Part shown: positions 1 through 5,208 of the stretch, piece after piece
Layout: each line of letters starts with the position of its first letter
How positions within the stretch are numbered: position 1 is the stretch's first letter
NCBI GenBank assembly: GCA_002423155.1
Contig: DIUV01000051.1
Span: 17,349 to 32,530 of the forward strand
Direction of reading: 5' to 3'
From: Alphaproteobacteria bacterium UBA6149
Lineage (GTDB): Bacteria > Pseudomonadota > Alphaproteobacteria > Rickettsiales > UBA998
Length of the DNA stretch: 15,182 bases
The notes under the pieces: model-generated
What the model was told of the DNA's origin: nothing
The model's input: the letters and a program-made list of their open reading frames with translations, nothing else
Databases searched by the model: none
Program-made: the position numbers and the translations under genes

Positions 1-170
1 ACATCATAAACTGGCAGTATTGTTGATGTAAATATAACAGCAGCTTATTTTTCTTGGACAGTAGTGTGCCCCTCTATCAAACAAAGGTTGGGCAGGAATG
101 ACGACGGAGAAAAGGTTTTCTTTTTCAATTGCTTTGCAATATTAATTATGCTGTCGTGTAGGGTGTCCAA
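1..170. repeat. Degenerate palindromic element related to the 4180-4416 element
   Basis: This stretch holds no convincing gene. Its right end (about 141-164) ends in CTGTCGTGTAGGGT, which is the reverse complement of the left terminus of the element at 4180 (CCCTACACGACAG), 13 bases identical. Its left part (about 13-61) has GGCAGTATTGTTGAT, then ATATAACAG and TTGGACAG, in the same order as the interior of the 4180 element. The two ends are imperfect inverted repeats of each other. It lies directly after the rimM stop codon (173-175 on the minus strand). A fragment near 91-105 (CAGGAATGACGAC) loosely resembles the TGGTATGACGATTAAGG arm at 14637. I see it as an old, eroded copy; its left boundary may lie outside the window. 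Confidence 0.45.
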
Positions 171-172
171 AA

Positions 173-691
173 TTAGACAATTTTTTCCAACGGCGTATAA
201 ATCATCTTTTTGTTTGCTAGATCAATTTCTGGAAAGGCGGCTTTTGAAAATAATATCATTTCATCTTTGCCGCCTTTGCTCGGAGATATTTCTAATATAT
301 CTCCTGCGCCAAAATTATAAACTGCTTTTACTTCTCCATAAGGGCTACCGTCGAATAATTCTATATTCAGTCCTATTAAATCATTGATAAAGAAACTGTT
401 ATCATCAGTAATTTCTGGCAAGCGATCTCGCGAAATAAATAATTTGGTTTTAGCAAGTTTCTCTGCCATCTCGCGATTGGTTATTCCTGCAACCTCTACG
501 ATAAATTGCCCCTTAGATTCACCTTTTATAGTAAAAGAAAAAGATTTTTTGCCATTTACATCCCATAAGGGGCAATAATCTGCGATTTCATCGGGAAATT
601 CAGTATAACTATGTAGCTTTACTAAACCGCGCACACCATGCGCACCTGTAAAAATACCAACTAAAATATTATTATCTGAAACATCACTCAT
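173..691 (-). CDS. rimM: Ribosome maturation factor RimM
   Basis: RimM binds ribosomal protein S19 and helps mature the 3' domain of 16S rRNA during assembly of the small subunit. The 172-residue product has the two expected parts. The N-terminal RimM barrel carries the typical motif GIFTGAHGVRGLVKLHSYT (about residues 13-31). A C-terminal PRC-barrel (about 98-170) contains INDLIGLNIELFDGSPYGEV and FGAGDILEI. Length is normal for the family. It starts 9 bases after the fliE stop without an obvious Shine-Dalgarno sequence, which suggests translational coupling to fliE. In most bacteria rimM sits between rpsP and trmD; here it ends a flagellar rod operon. Any trmD would have to lie beyond position 1, past the repeat that abuts the rimM stop. 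Confidence 0.95.
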   Translation of the reverse strand: MSDVSDNNILVGIFTGAHGVRGLVKLHSYTEFPDEIADYCPLWDVNGKKSFSFTIKGESKGQFIVEVAGITNREMAEKLAKTKLFISRDRLPEITDDNSFFINDLIGLNIELFDGSPYGEVKAVYNFGAGDILEISPSKGGKDEMILFSKAAFPEIDLANKKMIYTPLEKIV

Positions 692-700
692 AATTATAAA

Positions 701-1027
701 TTAAATGGGCATTTTAAGAATGTCTTGATAAGCGGCAACCGCGCGGTCACGCACAGCGACGATAGTTTGCAAAGTTAACTCGGTGTTGGTCACTGCGGTA
801 ACTAGTTCATGCAGTTCTGCTTTTCCTGCTACTGCTGAGCTGCTTAAACTTTCGCCTTTATAGCCGGTTTTTATAGAATTATTTATTGCATCGCCCAGAA
901 ATTTAGTAAATTCCAAACCATTAGTTGCATCATTAGACTCATCCGCAGGTAAGGCAGCGGAAATGCCTGTTTTCATATTGGCTATGCTGGAATAGGCATT
1001 AGCAGCGCTATTAAATTTAACATTCAT
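701..1027 (-). CDS. fliE: Flagellar hook-basal body protein FliE
   Basis: FliE is the junction protein between the MS ring and the proximal rod, and one of the first substrates of the flagellar export gate. The product is 108 residues, standard for FliE. The C-terminal half is the conserved part: LHELVTAVTNTELTLQTIVA and then VRDRAVAAYQDILKMPI, matching the family signature in which a helix ends in a QxILxMPI/V-like tail. The N-terminus is variable, as usual. The start is supported by AAGGAG 9 bases upstream. It is the third gene of flgB-flgC-fliE, the conserved order for these rod genes in many proteobacteria, and it lies only 20 bases after flgC. Confidence 0.95.
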   Translation of the reverse strand: MNVKFNSAANAYSSIANMKTGISAALPADESNDATNGLEFTKFLGDAINNSIKTGYKGESLSSSAVAGKAELHELVTAVTNTELTLQTIVAVRDRAVAAYQDILKMPI

Positions 1028-1047
1028 AACTTAAAACTCCTTAAGTT

Positions 1048-1455
1048 CTAGCGTAGCATATTGATGGTTTGCGACAATAATGCTTTGCTGATTTCAATTA
1101 CATTTACATTTGCTTCATAGCCACGGCGAGCCTCACGCATATCCACCATTTCAATCAGTGGGTTAACATTGGGCATAAGCACATAACCGTCTTGATCTGA
1201 TGCTGGATGGGATGGGTCATATTTTTTGATAAAATCACTTTTATCTACACCATATTGACTGGTTTGCACCAGATTAACCCCAGTTTCCCTATCTAAAGTG
1301 TTTTTAAAAGATAAAACTTTGCGGCGATATGGCAACTCATTAGGAGTTCTTCCTGTAGAATCAGTATTGGCGATGTTTTCCGAAACTACGCGTAAACGGT
1401 CACTCTGAGCTTTCATGCCTGCTGCGGCAATATATAGCGATTTGCTAAGATCCAT
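1048..1455 (-). CDS. flgC: Flagellar basal-body rod protein FlgC
   Basis: FlgC is a proximal rod subunit, exported through the flagellar type III apparatus. The product is 135 residues. The N-terminal flagellar rod domain is clear: LYIAAAGMKAQSDRLRVVSE followed by NIANTDSTG, the ANxxTxG-type motif shared by axial proteins. The C-terminal helix ANVNVIEISKALLSQTINML is the matching axial-family tail that packs against the N-terminal helix. I chose the ATG at 1455, preceded by GGGG about 7 bases upstream; a TTG at 1467 would add four residues (MGKI) and is unlikely. It lies 36 bases after flgB and 20 before fliE. Confidence 0.94.
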   Translation of the reverse strand: MDLSKSLYIAAAGMKAQSDRLRVVSENIANTDSTGRTPNELPYRRKVLSFKNTLDRETGVNLVQTSQYGVDKSDFIKKYDPSHPASDQDGYVLMPNVNPLIEMVDMREARRGYEANVNVIEISKALLSQTINMLR

Positions 1456-1491
1456 AATTTTCCCCAATACTTAATCTAACCATTAGTGTTT

Positions 1492-1899
1492 TTAACCGTT
1501 ACTATTGCCAATTGCTGTTTTAAACATTCCCGCAGTTTTGCGGTAGAGGTTGGTCAACATCAAATAATCATTTTGATTATAAGCCATTTTTGCCATTTGT
1601 TCTTCCAGCACCACAGTATTTTTTACAGGTGTAGTTTCATTAGTTTTTTTCTGCACATCAACTTTAAAATCCATTTTTGCTTGTGGACTTGCCAGATGGG
1701 AAGCAGAGGTAGCGCGAAGTTGCAATTTACGCGCGTGAATCATCGCCAATTTTTCAAAATTTACTTTGCGAATTTCTTTTGCCTGAAATCCCGGTGTGTC
1801 GGCATTAGCAATATTTTGCGCGAGAATATCTTGATTGGCGGCATCGTAGCCCATTTTTTCCCGTATCATGGAAAATAATCTTATATTGCCAAAATCCAC
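1492..1899 (-). CDS. flgB: Flagellar basal-body rod protein FlgB
   Basis: FlgB is a proximal rod subunit that polymerises on FliE in the basal body. The 135-residue product has the axial-protein N-terminus with DILAQNIANADTPGFQAKEI (about residues 22-42), where NIANADTPGF is the classic rod/hook motif, and a C-terminal helix MLTNLYRKTAGMFKTAIGN. The start is GTG at 1899, preceded by GGAG about 8 bases upstream. It is the first gene of the minus-strand operon and diverges from csrA across a ~195-bp spacer. A short GC-rich hairpin lies in its leader at 1927-1944. Confidence 0.94.
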   Translation of the reverse strand: MDFGNIRLFSMIREKMGYDAANQDILAQNIANADTPGFQAKEIRKVNFEKLAMIHARKLQLRATSASHLASPQAKMDFKVDVQKKTNETTPVKNTVVLEEQMAKMAYNQNDYLMLTNLYRKTAGMFKTAIGNSNG

Positions 1900-1926
1900 A
1901 GCAGAACTCCATATTTCTAAGAAAAT

Positions 1927-1944
1927 CCCCGCTTATAAGGGGGG
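1927..1944. other. GC-rich hairpin in the flgB leader
   Basis: CCCC and GGGG runs flank the perfect 8-bp palindrome CTTATAAG. Together they can form an 18-nt hairpin with one mismatch. It lies 28 bases upstream of the flgB start in the divergent flgB/csrA spacer. Read on the minus strand it is followed by ATTTTCTT, so it could act as an attenuator for flgB, or as a protein-binding palindrome. Only the inverted symmetry is seen; the role is a guess. Confidence 0.35.
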
Positions 1945-2069
1945 TCTCACACAGGTTGTAGGAAAAAATTACCTAGTATAGTAGTAATTATGTGGGCATT
2001 GTAATAAAATTACTTGCATTATACCACTTAAAATTTGCGTTATTCTTTATAGCAACCTATATATTTATC

Positions 2070-2094
2070 CTAATAGGAGAAGTTACACCATATT
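2070..2094 (+). promoter_or_regulatory. csrA leader with distant AGGAG
   Basis: The only Shine-Dalgarno-like sequence before csrA is AGGAGA near 2076, about 15 bases from the ATG, which is longer than usual. The same stretch holds a GGA core, the motif bound by CsrA, so leader binding and autoregulation are possible. A poor sigma70-like pair (TTGCGT near 2035, TATATA near 2060) lies upstream, with an approximate spacing of 18; I give it little weight. Confidence 0.3.
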
Positions 2095-2316
2095 ATGTTA
2101 TATCTTTCAAGAAAAATAGGCGAGTCAGTCGTCATCAACAATACTATTACCATGACCGTGGTGGAAGTGAAGGGCAAGACTGTGAAAATCGGTTTTGACT
2201 TTCCGCCTGAAGCAATGGTTTTGCGCAAAGAAGTGCATGACAAAATTGCGCAGGAAAACCAGATGGCGGCTGGAAGTGATTTTTTGGATATGTTGAACGA
2301 TTTTGACGGTAATTGA
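2095..2316 (+). CDS. csrA: Carbon storage regulator CsrA
   Basis: CsrA is a small dimeric RNA-binding protein that binds GGA motifs in mRNA leaders and alters translation or stability; flagellar genes are frequent targets. The 73-residue product begins with the canonical MLYLSRKIGESVVIN, continues with the second strand region ITMTVVEVKGKTVKIGFDFP and the helix start AVLRKEVHDKI-like segment (here AMVLRKEVHDKI), then an acidic tail DFLDMLNDFDGN. The start is fixed by this N-terminus even though the ribosome-binding site is unusually far away. It opens the plus-strand flagellar group. No fliW, the usual protein antagonist of CsrA in some phyla, is visible in the window. Confidence 0.96.
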   Translation: MLYLSRKIGESVVINNTITMTVVEVKGKTVKIGFDFPPEAMVLRKEVHDKIAQENQMAAGSDFLDMLNDFDGN

Positions 2317-2318
2317 TT

Positions 2319-2461
2319 AGACTTCCTTATTTTCTCGTTGTAGTGATGTAGCTGAGTCGTTTCTTATCTATGAGGAACCGCAGCGTAGCGGCTTCGTTGA
2401 GGATTCTGAAGAAGAAAAAACGGCGCAGATGCGTTACTACAGCGAGAAAATAAGGAAGTCT
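2319..2461. repeat. 143-bp palindromic repeat, copy 1
   Basis: This starts just after the csrA stop, and its right end overlaps the start region of the FlhB-like gene. The ends are AGACTTC and GAAGTCT; the first 25 and last 25 bases are inverted repeats with one mismatch, and the inner sequence continues as a weaker hairpin (for example TGTAGTGATGTAGCTGAGTC against the complement of the 2418-2440 region). A second copy lies at 11854-11997. One frame is open across the whole copy (2321-2461) and continues into the downstream gene. Its outer right arm supplies AAGGAAG, a good ribosome-binding site for GTG 2465. Confidence 0.8.
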
Positions 2462-2464
2462 ATT

Positions 2465-2758
2465 GTGACTAAGCAGGATGCAGATGGAAAAAATGTGCAG
2501 ACTAAGGCGGTAGCGATTGAGTCGGGTGATAATGCTGACTCGGTTCCTATCATTGTGGCTTCGGGTCGGGGATTGGTTGCCGAACAAATAATTTCGCTAG
2601 CTTTTGCTAACGGGGTGCGAGTACGTGAAGATGCTGATTTGGTTGAGTTATTATCACTAATTGAGGTGGAATCCCCCATACCTTTAGAAGCTTTCGCGGC
2701 TGTTTCAGAAATTTTGGCCTATGTTTATCGTGCAAATACCAACTATAAAAAACACTAA
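2465..2758 (+). CDS. FlhB-like cytoplasmic domain protein (FhlB family)
   Basis: This is a stand-alone relative of the C-terminal cytoplasmic domain of FlhB, the export-switch subunit of the flagellar type III apparatus. From the GTG at 2465 it has 97 residues. The family pattern is clear: SVPIIVASGRGLVAEQIISL, then ANGVRVREDADLVELLSLIE and IPLEAFAAVSEILAYVYRAN. The NPTH autocleavage motif of full FlhB is missing; the aligned position reads VQTK, and there are no membrane segments, so this is not the gate subunit itself. I prefer GTG 2465, with AAGGAAG 6 bases upstream, over ATG 2429, which lies inside the palindromic repeat and would add 12 repeat-encoded residues (MRYYSEKIRKSI). fliO and fliP lie just downstream, supporting a role in export. 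Confidence 0.82.
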   Translation: MTKQDADGKNVQTKAVAIESGDNADSVPIIVASGRGLVAEQIISLAFANGVRVREDADLVELLSLIEVESPIPLEAFAAVSEILAYVYRANTNYKKH

Positions 2759-2810
2759 GTAAAACCACTAAAAATAGTTCAGATAGTTCAGATAGTTATT
2801 GGGAGGCAAA

Positions 2811-3161
2811 GTGAATAATCAATTAGATAAATTACTGAATGAAGTAGAAACCTACATAGCAGATGCCTGTGAAATGCTTGAAAAAGGCGAATATGTGGAG
2901 CTGAAAGATCTGGATACTAGAGTGGCGGTTCTATGTAAGGAAATTCAGGCTTTGCCCGTTATTGATGCTCGGCAATATATGGAGTCAATGGAACGAACTA
3001 TGGAACGTTTGGATGCGTTGCAATTTTTAATGCGCGAACACCAAAATGTTATGCAAAAACAATTGAATAATTTAGAGTTGAATAAACGCGCTTCACTAGC
3101 ATACGCAAAACCAGAAGTGGTAACCTATGATCAAGATTTTGCTAATGATAATGGGAGCTAA
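2811..3161 (+). CDS. Small helical protein, possible flagellar chaperone (FlgN/FliT-like)
   Basis: I do not recognise the family with certainty. The 116-residue product is acidic and almost entirely helix-forming, with heptad-like leucine spacing in LDKLLNEVETYIADACEMLE, then YVELKDLDTRVAVLCKEIQA and a second long helix from about residue 60 to 95 (MERTMERLDALQFLMREHQN). The tail is polar. The layout (two or three long amphipathic helices, LxxGxYxxLxxL pattern near KGEYVELKDL, next to export genes) resembles type III export chaperones of the FlgN/FliT kind; this is inference from pattern and position. The GTG at 2811 is chosen because GGGAGG lies 4 to 5 bases upstream. It is followed by fliO after 5 bases. 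Confidence 0.6.
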   Translation: MNNQLDKLLNEVETYIADACEMLEKGEYVELKDLDTRVAVLCKEIQALPVIDARQYMESMERTMERLDALQFLMREHQNVMQKQLNNLELNKRASLAYAKPEVVTYDQDFANDNGS

Positions 3162-3166
3162 GTCAA

Positions 3167-3448
3167 GTGGGAGTTGATGAAGGTGTAAGTTTGCTCCGCG
3201 TCTTGTTTGCTTTTGCCGCGGTAATTGGCTTAATGTTTTTGCTGATGTGGATATTAAAAAAAATTGGCATCGAAAGATTGGGGCAGGGCAAAAAAAGTGG
3301 CAGTTTAATGTTAGAAGAACAATTATATATTGATGCACGTCGTAAGGTGGTTATCTTAAAGCGTGGACAAAAGCGGTATGTGGTATTGGTTGGCACGGAG
3401 TCGGAGCTGCTTTTGGAAACTTATGATGGGGATGAGAATGAAGTTTAA
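3167..3448 (+). CDS. fliO: Flagellar biosynthesis protein FliO
   Basis: FliO is a small membrane protein that helps assemble and stabilise the FliP ring of the flagellar export gate. The 93-residue product has a single membrane helix (about residues 8-27, VLFAFAAVIGLMFLLMWILK) and a cytoplasmic domain with the typical LEEQLYIDARRKVVILKRG, KRYVVLVGTESELLLETYD pattern ("ld.k..l.lv..g.r..llG...e..lL"). The start is GTG 3167 with GGGAG 9 bases upstream. Its 3' end overlaps the start of fliP by about 17 bases, the usual tight fliO-fliP coupling. Confidence 0.9.
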   Translation: MGVDEGVSLLRVLFAFAAVIGLMFLLMWILKKIGIERLGQGKKSGSLMLEEQLYIDARRKVVILKRGQKRYVVLVGTESELLLETYDGDENEV

Positions 3449-4175
3449 ATTATTTTTGCCCTTGGTGGCTATTTTTGTTGTTTTATCATCCACTTATGTG
3501 CAAGCGGCAGGCATTAATCTGGATTTAGGTATTGGTGATAAATCTAGCACCTCGCGGATGATACAAATTATTATGGCGATGACGGTGCTGAGCCTAGCTC
3601 CATCTATTTTAATTATGGTCACCGCTTTTACGCGTATTATAGTTGTGTTGTCCTTCTTGCGCACTGCAATGGGAGCGCAGCAAACACCGCCCAACCAGGT
3701 TTTAATTGCCTTGGCAATGTTTTTAACCATGTTTATTATGGCGCCAACTTTTGATGTGGCTTGGAAAACGGGGGTAGCTCCTTTATTGGAAGAAAAAATA
3801 ACCGAAGAACAAGCGGTAGAGCGGATTGGCGTGCCTTTTCATGCCTTTATGTTAAAAAATGTGCGCGATAAGGATTTAAAATTATTTGCTAATATGGTGC
3901 CAGAATTAAAGCTGGAAAAACCTGCGGATACGCCTTTTCGCGTGCTGATTCCTGCTTTTATGATTAGTGAATTGCGCCGCGCTTTTGAAATTGGCTTTTT
4001 GCTATTTGTACCATTTTTGATTATTGATATGTTAGTCGCTTCCATATTAATGGCAATGGGGATGATGATGTTGCCACCTGTGGTAATTTCGCTACCCTTT
4101 AAAATAATATTTTTTGTACTGGTAGATGGCTGGTATATGGTTTCAGGAAGTTTGGTAAAAAGTTTTGGGATTTAA
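3432..4175 (+). CDS. fliP: Flagellar export gate protein FliP
   Basis: FliP forms the core ring of the FliPQR export gate at the centre of the MS ring. The product is 247 residues from ATG 3432 (245 from ATG 3438), the normal length. It has a cleavable signal peptide (LFLPLVAIFVVLSSTYVQA, about residues 6-24) and then the hallmark ITAFTRIIVVLSFLR-type motif (here MVTAFTRIIVVLSFLRTAMG) with QTPPNQVLIALAMFLTMFIM. The C-terminal half contains the conserved IPAFMISELRRAFEIGFLLF, FLIIDMLVASILMAMGMMML and PFKIIFFVLVDGW. Four membrane helices are expected. fliQ and fliR do not follow; after fliP come an inserted repeat and chpT. The last codons (GGG ATT TAA) are part of a 13-bp direct repeat copied at 4417-4429. 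Confidence 0.97.
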   Translation: MRMKFKLFLPLVAIFVVLSSTYVQAAGINLDLGIGDKSSTSRMIQIIMAMTVLSLAPSILIMVTAFTRIIVVLSFLRTAMGAQQTPPNQVLIALAMFLTMFIMAPTFDVAWKTGVAPLLEEKITEEQAVERIGVPFHAFMLKNVRDKDLKLFANMVPELKLEKPADTPFRVLIPAFMISELRRAFEIGFLLFVPFLIIDMLVASILMAMGMMMLPPVVISLPFKIIFFVLVDGWYMVSGSLVKSFGI

Positions 4176-4179
4176 GGAA
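4167..4179 (+). repeat. 13-bp flanking direct repeat, left copy
   Basis: GGGATTTAAGGAA occurs here and again at 4417-4429, precisely bracketing the inverted-repeat element. The left copy contains the last two sense codons and the stop of fliP. The arrangement looks like a target-site duplication. Confidence 0.7.
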
Positions 4180-4416
4180 CCCTACACGACAGTATTATTA
4201 ACAAAATAATTTTCATAATATAACAGTAAGTTATATGGACAGGCTATCCATTGTCATACCGCCGCAGGGCGGTATCCATGTCTATCAATTAGCTGTTAAG
4301 CCAATGGTTTGGCATGGATACCGCCCTGCGGCGGTATTGACAATGGATGGTTTTTTACAAAAAATCATTTTTATTTAATGTGATGGTGTTTGTTAATAGT
4401 ACTATCGTGTAGAGTG
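4180..4416. mobile_element. 237-bp non-coding inverted-repeat element (MITE-like)
   Basis: The element has no coding capacity of note. Outer arms at 4182-4205 and 4389-4412 are 24-nt inverted repeats with two mismatches (CTACACGACAGTATTATTAA at the left). Inside is a second inverted repeat, 4246-4280 against 4313-4348, identical apart from one inserted base. Each inner arm contains a self-complementary 20-nt hairpin (4256-4275 and 4318-4337). It is bracketed by 13-bp direct repeats. Excising the element with one direct repeat leaves fliP followed 22 bases later by chpT. This fits a miniature inverted-repeat transposable element mobilised in trans, though no transposase is in the window and I do not recognise the parent family. 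A related degenerate copy lies at 1-170. Confidence 0.7.
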
Positions 4417-4429
4417 GGGATTTAAGGAA
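4417..4429 (+). repeat. 13-bp flanking direct repeat, right copy
   Basis: This is GGGATTTAAGGAA again, identical to 4167-4179. Here AAGGAA leads into AATAAATAAAGGAATAAATAAA, a short tandem duplication of AAGGAATAAAT; the second AAGGA is the ribosome-binding site of chpT, about 9 to 10 bases from its ATG. Confidence 0.7.
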
Positions 4430-4449
4430 TAAATAAAGGAATAAATAAA

Positions 4450-5097
4450 ATGAGTTTGGATGAATTAGAAATTGCTCGCATGTTATCTACCCGTTTATGT
4501 CATGATATTACGGGTCCGATTGGCGCGGTCAATAATGGGGTAGAGTTTCTTGAAGATGGCGAAGATGATGGCATGTATGAAGGTGCTATGGATTTGATTG
4601 CCAGTAGTGCGAAGGAAGCGGTTGCACGTTTGCAATTTTATCGTCAAGCTTACGGGCGTATTGGCGATGATGGGCTGGTTTGCATTGATGAGCGTAAAGA
4701 ATTTGTGGAAGCTTTTTTGGTTAGCAGTAAAGCTAAGTTGGAATGGAATGAATCGCCAGCAAAAATATGCGTTCCACCAATTGCAGCGCAGTTATTACTG
4801 AATATGTTTATATTGGCGGCGGGAGTTTTGTTGCGTGGTGGTATTATAAGATTAAATGCTTCTACTAACGATAATGGCGGCTATGTTTTTGATATTCAAT
4901 CTATAGGTTCTAGCTTGAAATTTGACGATGAAGTATCCGCAGTATTAATGGGTACGAGCAAGAATATCACTCCTAAAACCGTACAGGCTTTTTTAACTGC
5001 GCGTTTGGCTACTAGCTTAAATTGTAGTTTAGATGTGTCGCTCAGTGATGATTTCTTTAGTATAAAATCTGTATGTGTTGCTTCTGTGTCGGCATAG
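4450..5097 (+). CDS. chpT: Histidine phosphotransferase ChpT
   Basis: ChpT passes phosphate from the hybrid kinase CckA to CtrA and CpdR in the alphaproteobacterial cell-cycle phosphorelay; CtrA in turn controls flagellar genes in many of these bacteria. The product is 215 residues. The N-terminal helical hairpin has the family motif ARMLSTRLCHDITGPIGAVN, with the phosphorylated histidine in RLCHDI at residue 18, then NNGVEFL and a second helix MDLIASSAKEAVARLQFYRQ. The C-terminal half resembles a degenerate kinase ATPase domain without clear ATP-binding G boxes, as expected for the ChpT C-terminal domain. It lies between fliP and cheA; neither cckA nor ctrA is in the window. Without the upstream insertion it would sit 22 bases after fliP, so it was probably part of that transcript. 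Confidence 0.9.
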   Translation: MSLDELEIARMLSTRLCHDITGPIGAVNNGVEFLEDGEDDGMYEGAMDLIASSAKEAVARLQFYRQAYGRIGDDGLVCIDERKEFVEAFLVSSKAKLEWNESPAKICVPPIAAQLLLNMFILAAGVLLRGGIIRLNASTNDNGGYVFDIQSIGSSLKFDDEVSAVLMGTSKNITPKTVQAFLTARLATSLNCSLDVSLSDDFFSIKSVCVASVSA

Positions 5098-5174
5098 ATA
5101 CTATATGAGCTATTTTTTTGCTTTATTATAAATTATTTGCTTTTTATTTGGGTTGTATTTCCCTATCTATTATG

Positions 5175-5208
5175 TGAATAAAAATAATATCATTTGAATA
5201 AAAATAAT
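5175..5208 (+). repeat. Two 14-bp direct repeats before cheA
   Basis: TGAATAAAAATAAT occurs at 5175-5188 and 5195-5208, a period of 20 bases, in the 125-bp chpT-cheA spacer. The second copy ends a few bases before AAGGA (5211-5215), the cheA ribosome-binding site. It may be a small duplication in AT-rich DNA or a pair of regulator half-sites. Confidence 0.45.

Noticed and set aside
64..387. Plus-strand open frame of 107 codons over the rimM 3' end
   Set aside because: It runs from a repeat into the antisense of rimM, has no recognisable domain, and rimM itself is certain.
1486..1878. Plus-strand 130-codon open frame
   Set aside because: It is fully antisense to flgB, and its Phe/His/Cys-rich composition is typical of a shadow frame.
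1900..2094. CtrA box (TTAA-N7-TTAA) or sigma54 site in the divergent flagellar spacer
   Set aside because: I looked for both because chpT is present; no properly spaced match was found, only isolated TTAA and GC fragments.
1992..2198. Plus-strand 68-codon frame with a hydrophobic start
   Set aside because: It overlaps csrA in another frame; the hydrophobic part comes from AT-rich leader DNA.
2399..2758. Longer FlhB-like protein starting in the repeat at ATG 2429
   Set aside because: It is possible, but the GTG at 2465 has the better-placed ribosome-binding site and the family does not need the repeat-encoded residues; kept only as an alternative.
4180..4416. CRISPR array or tRNA cluster as explanation of the repeats
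   Set aside because: The structure is a single nested palindrome, not regular direct repeats with unique spacers, and no tRNA cloverleaf or CCA arm is seen anywhere in the window.
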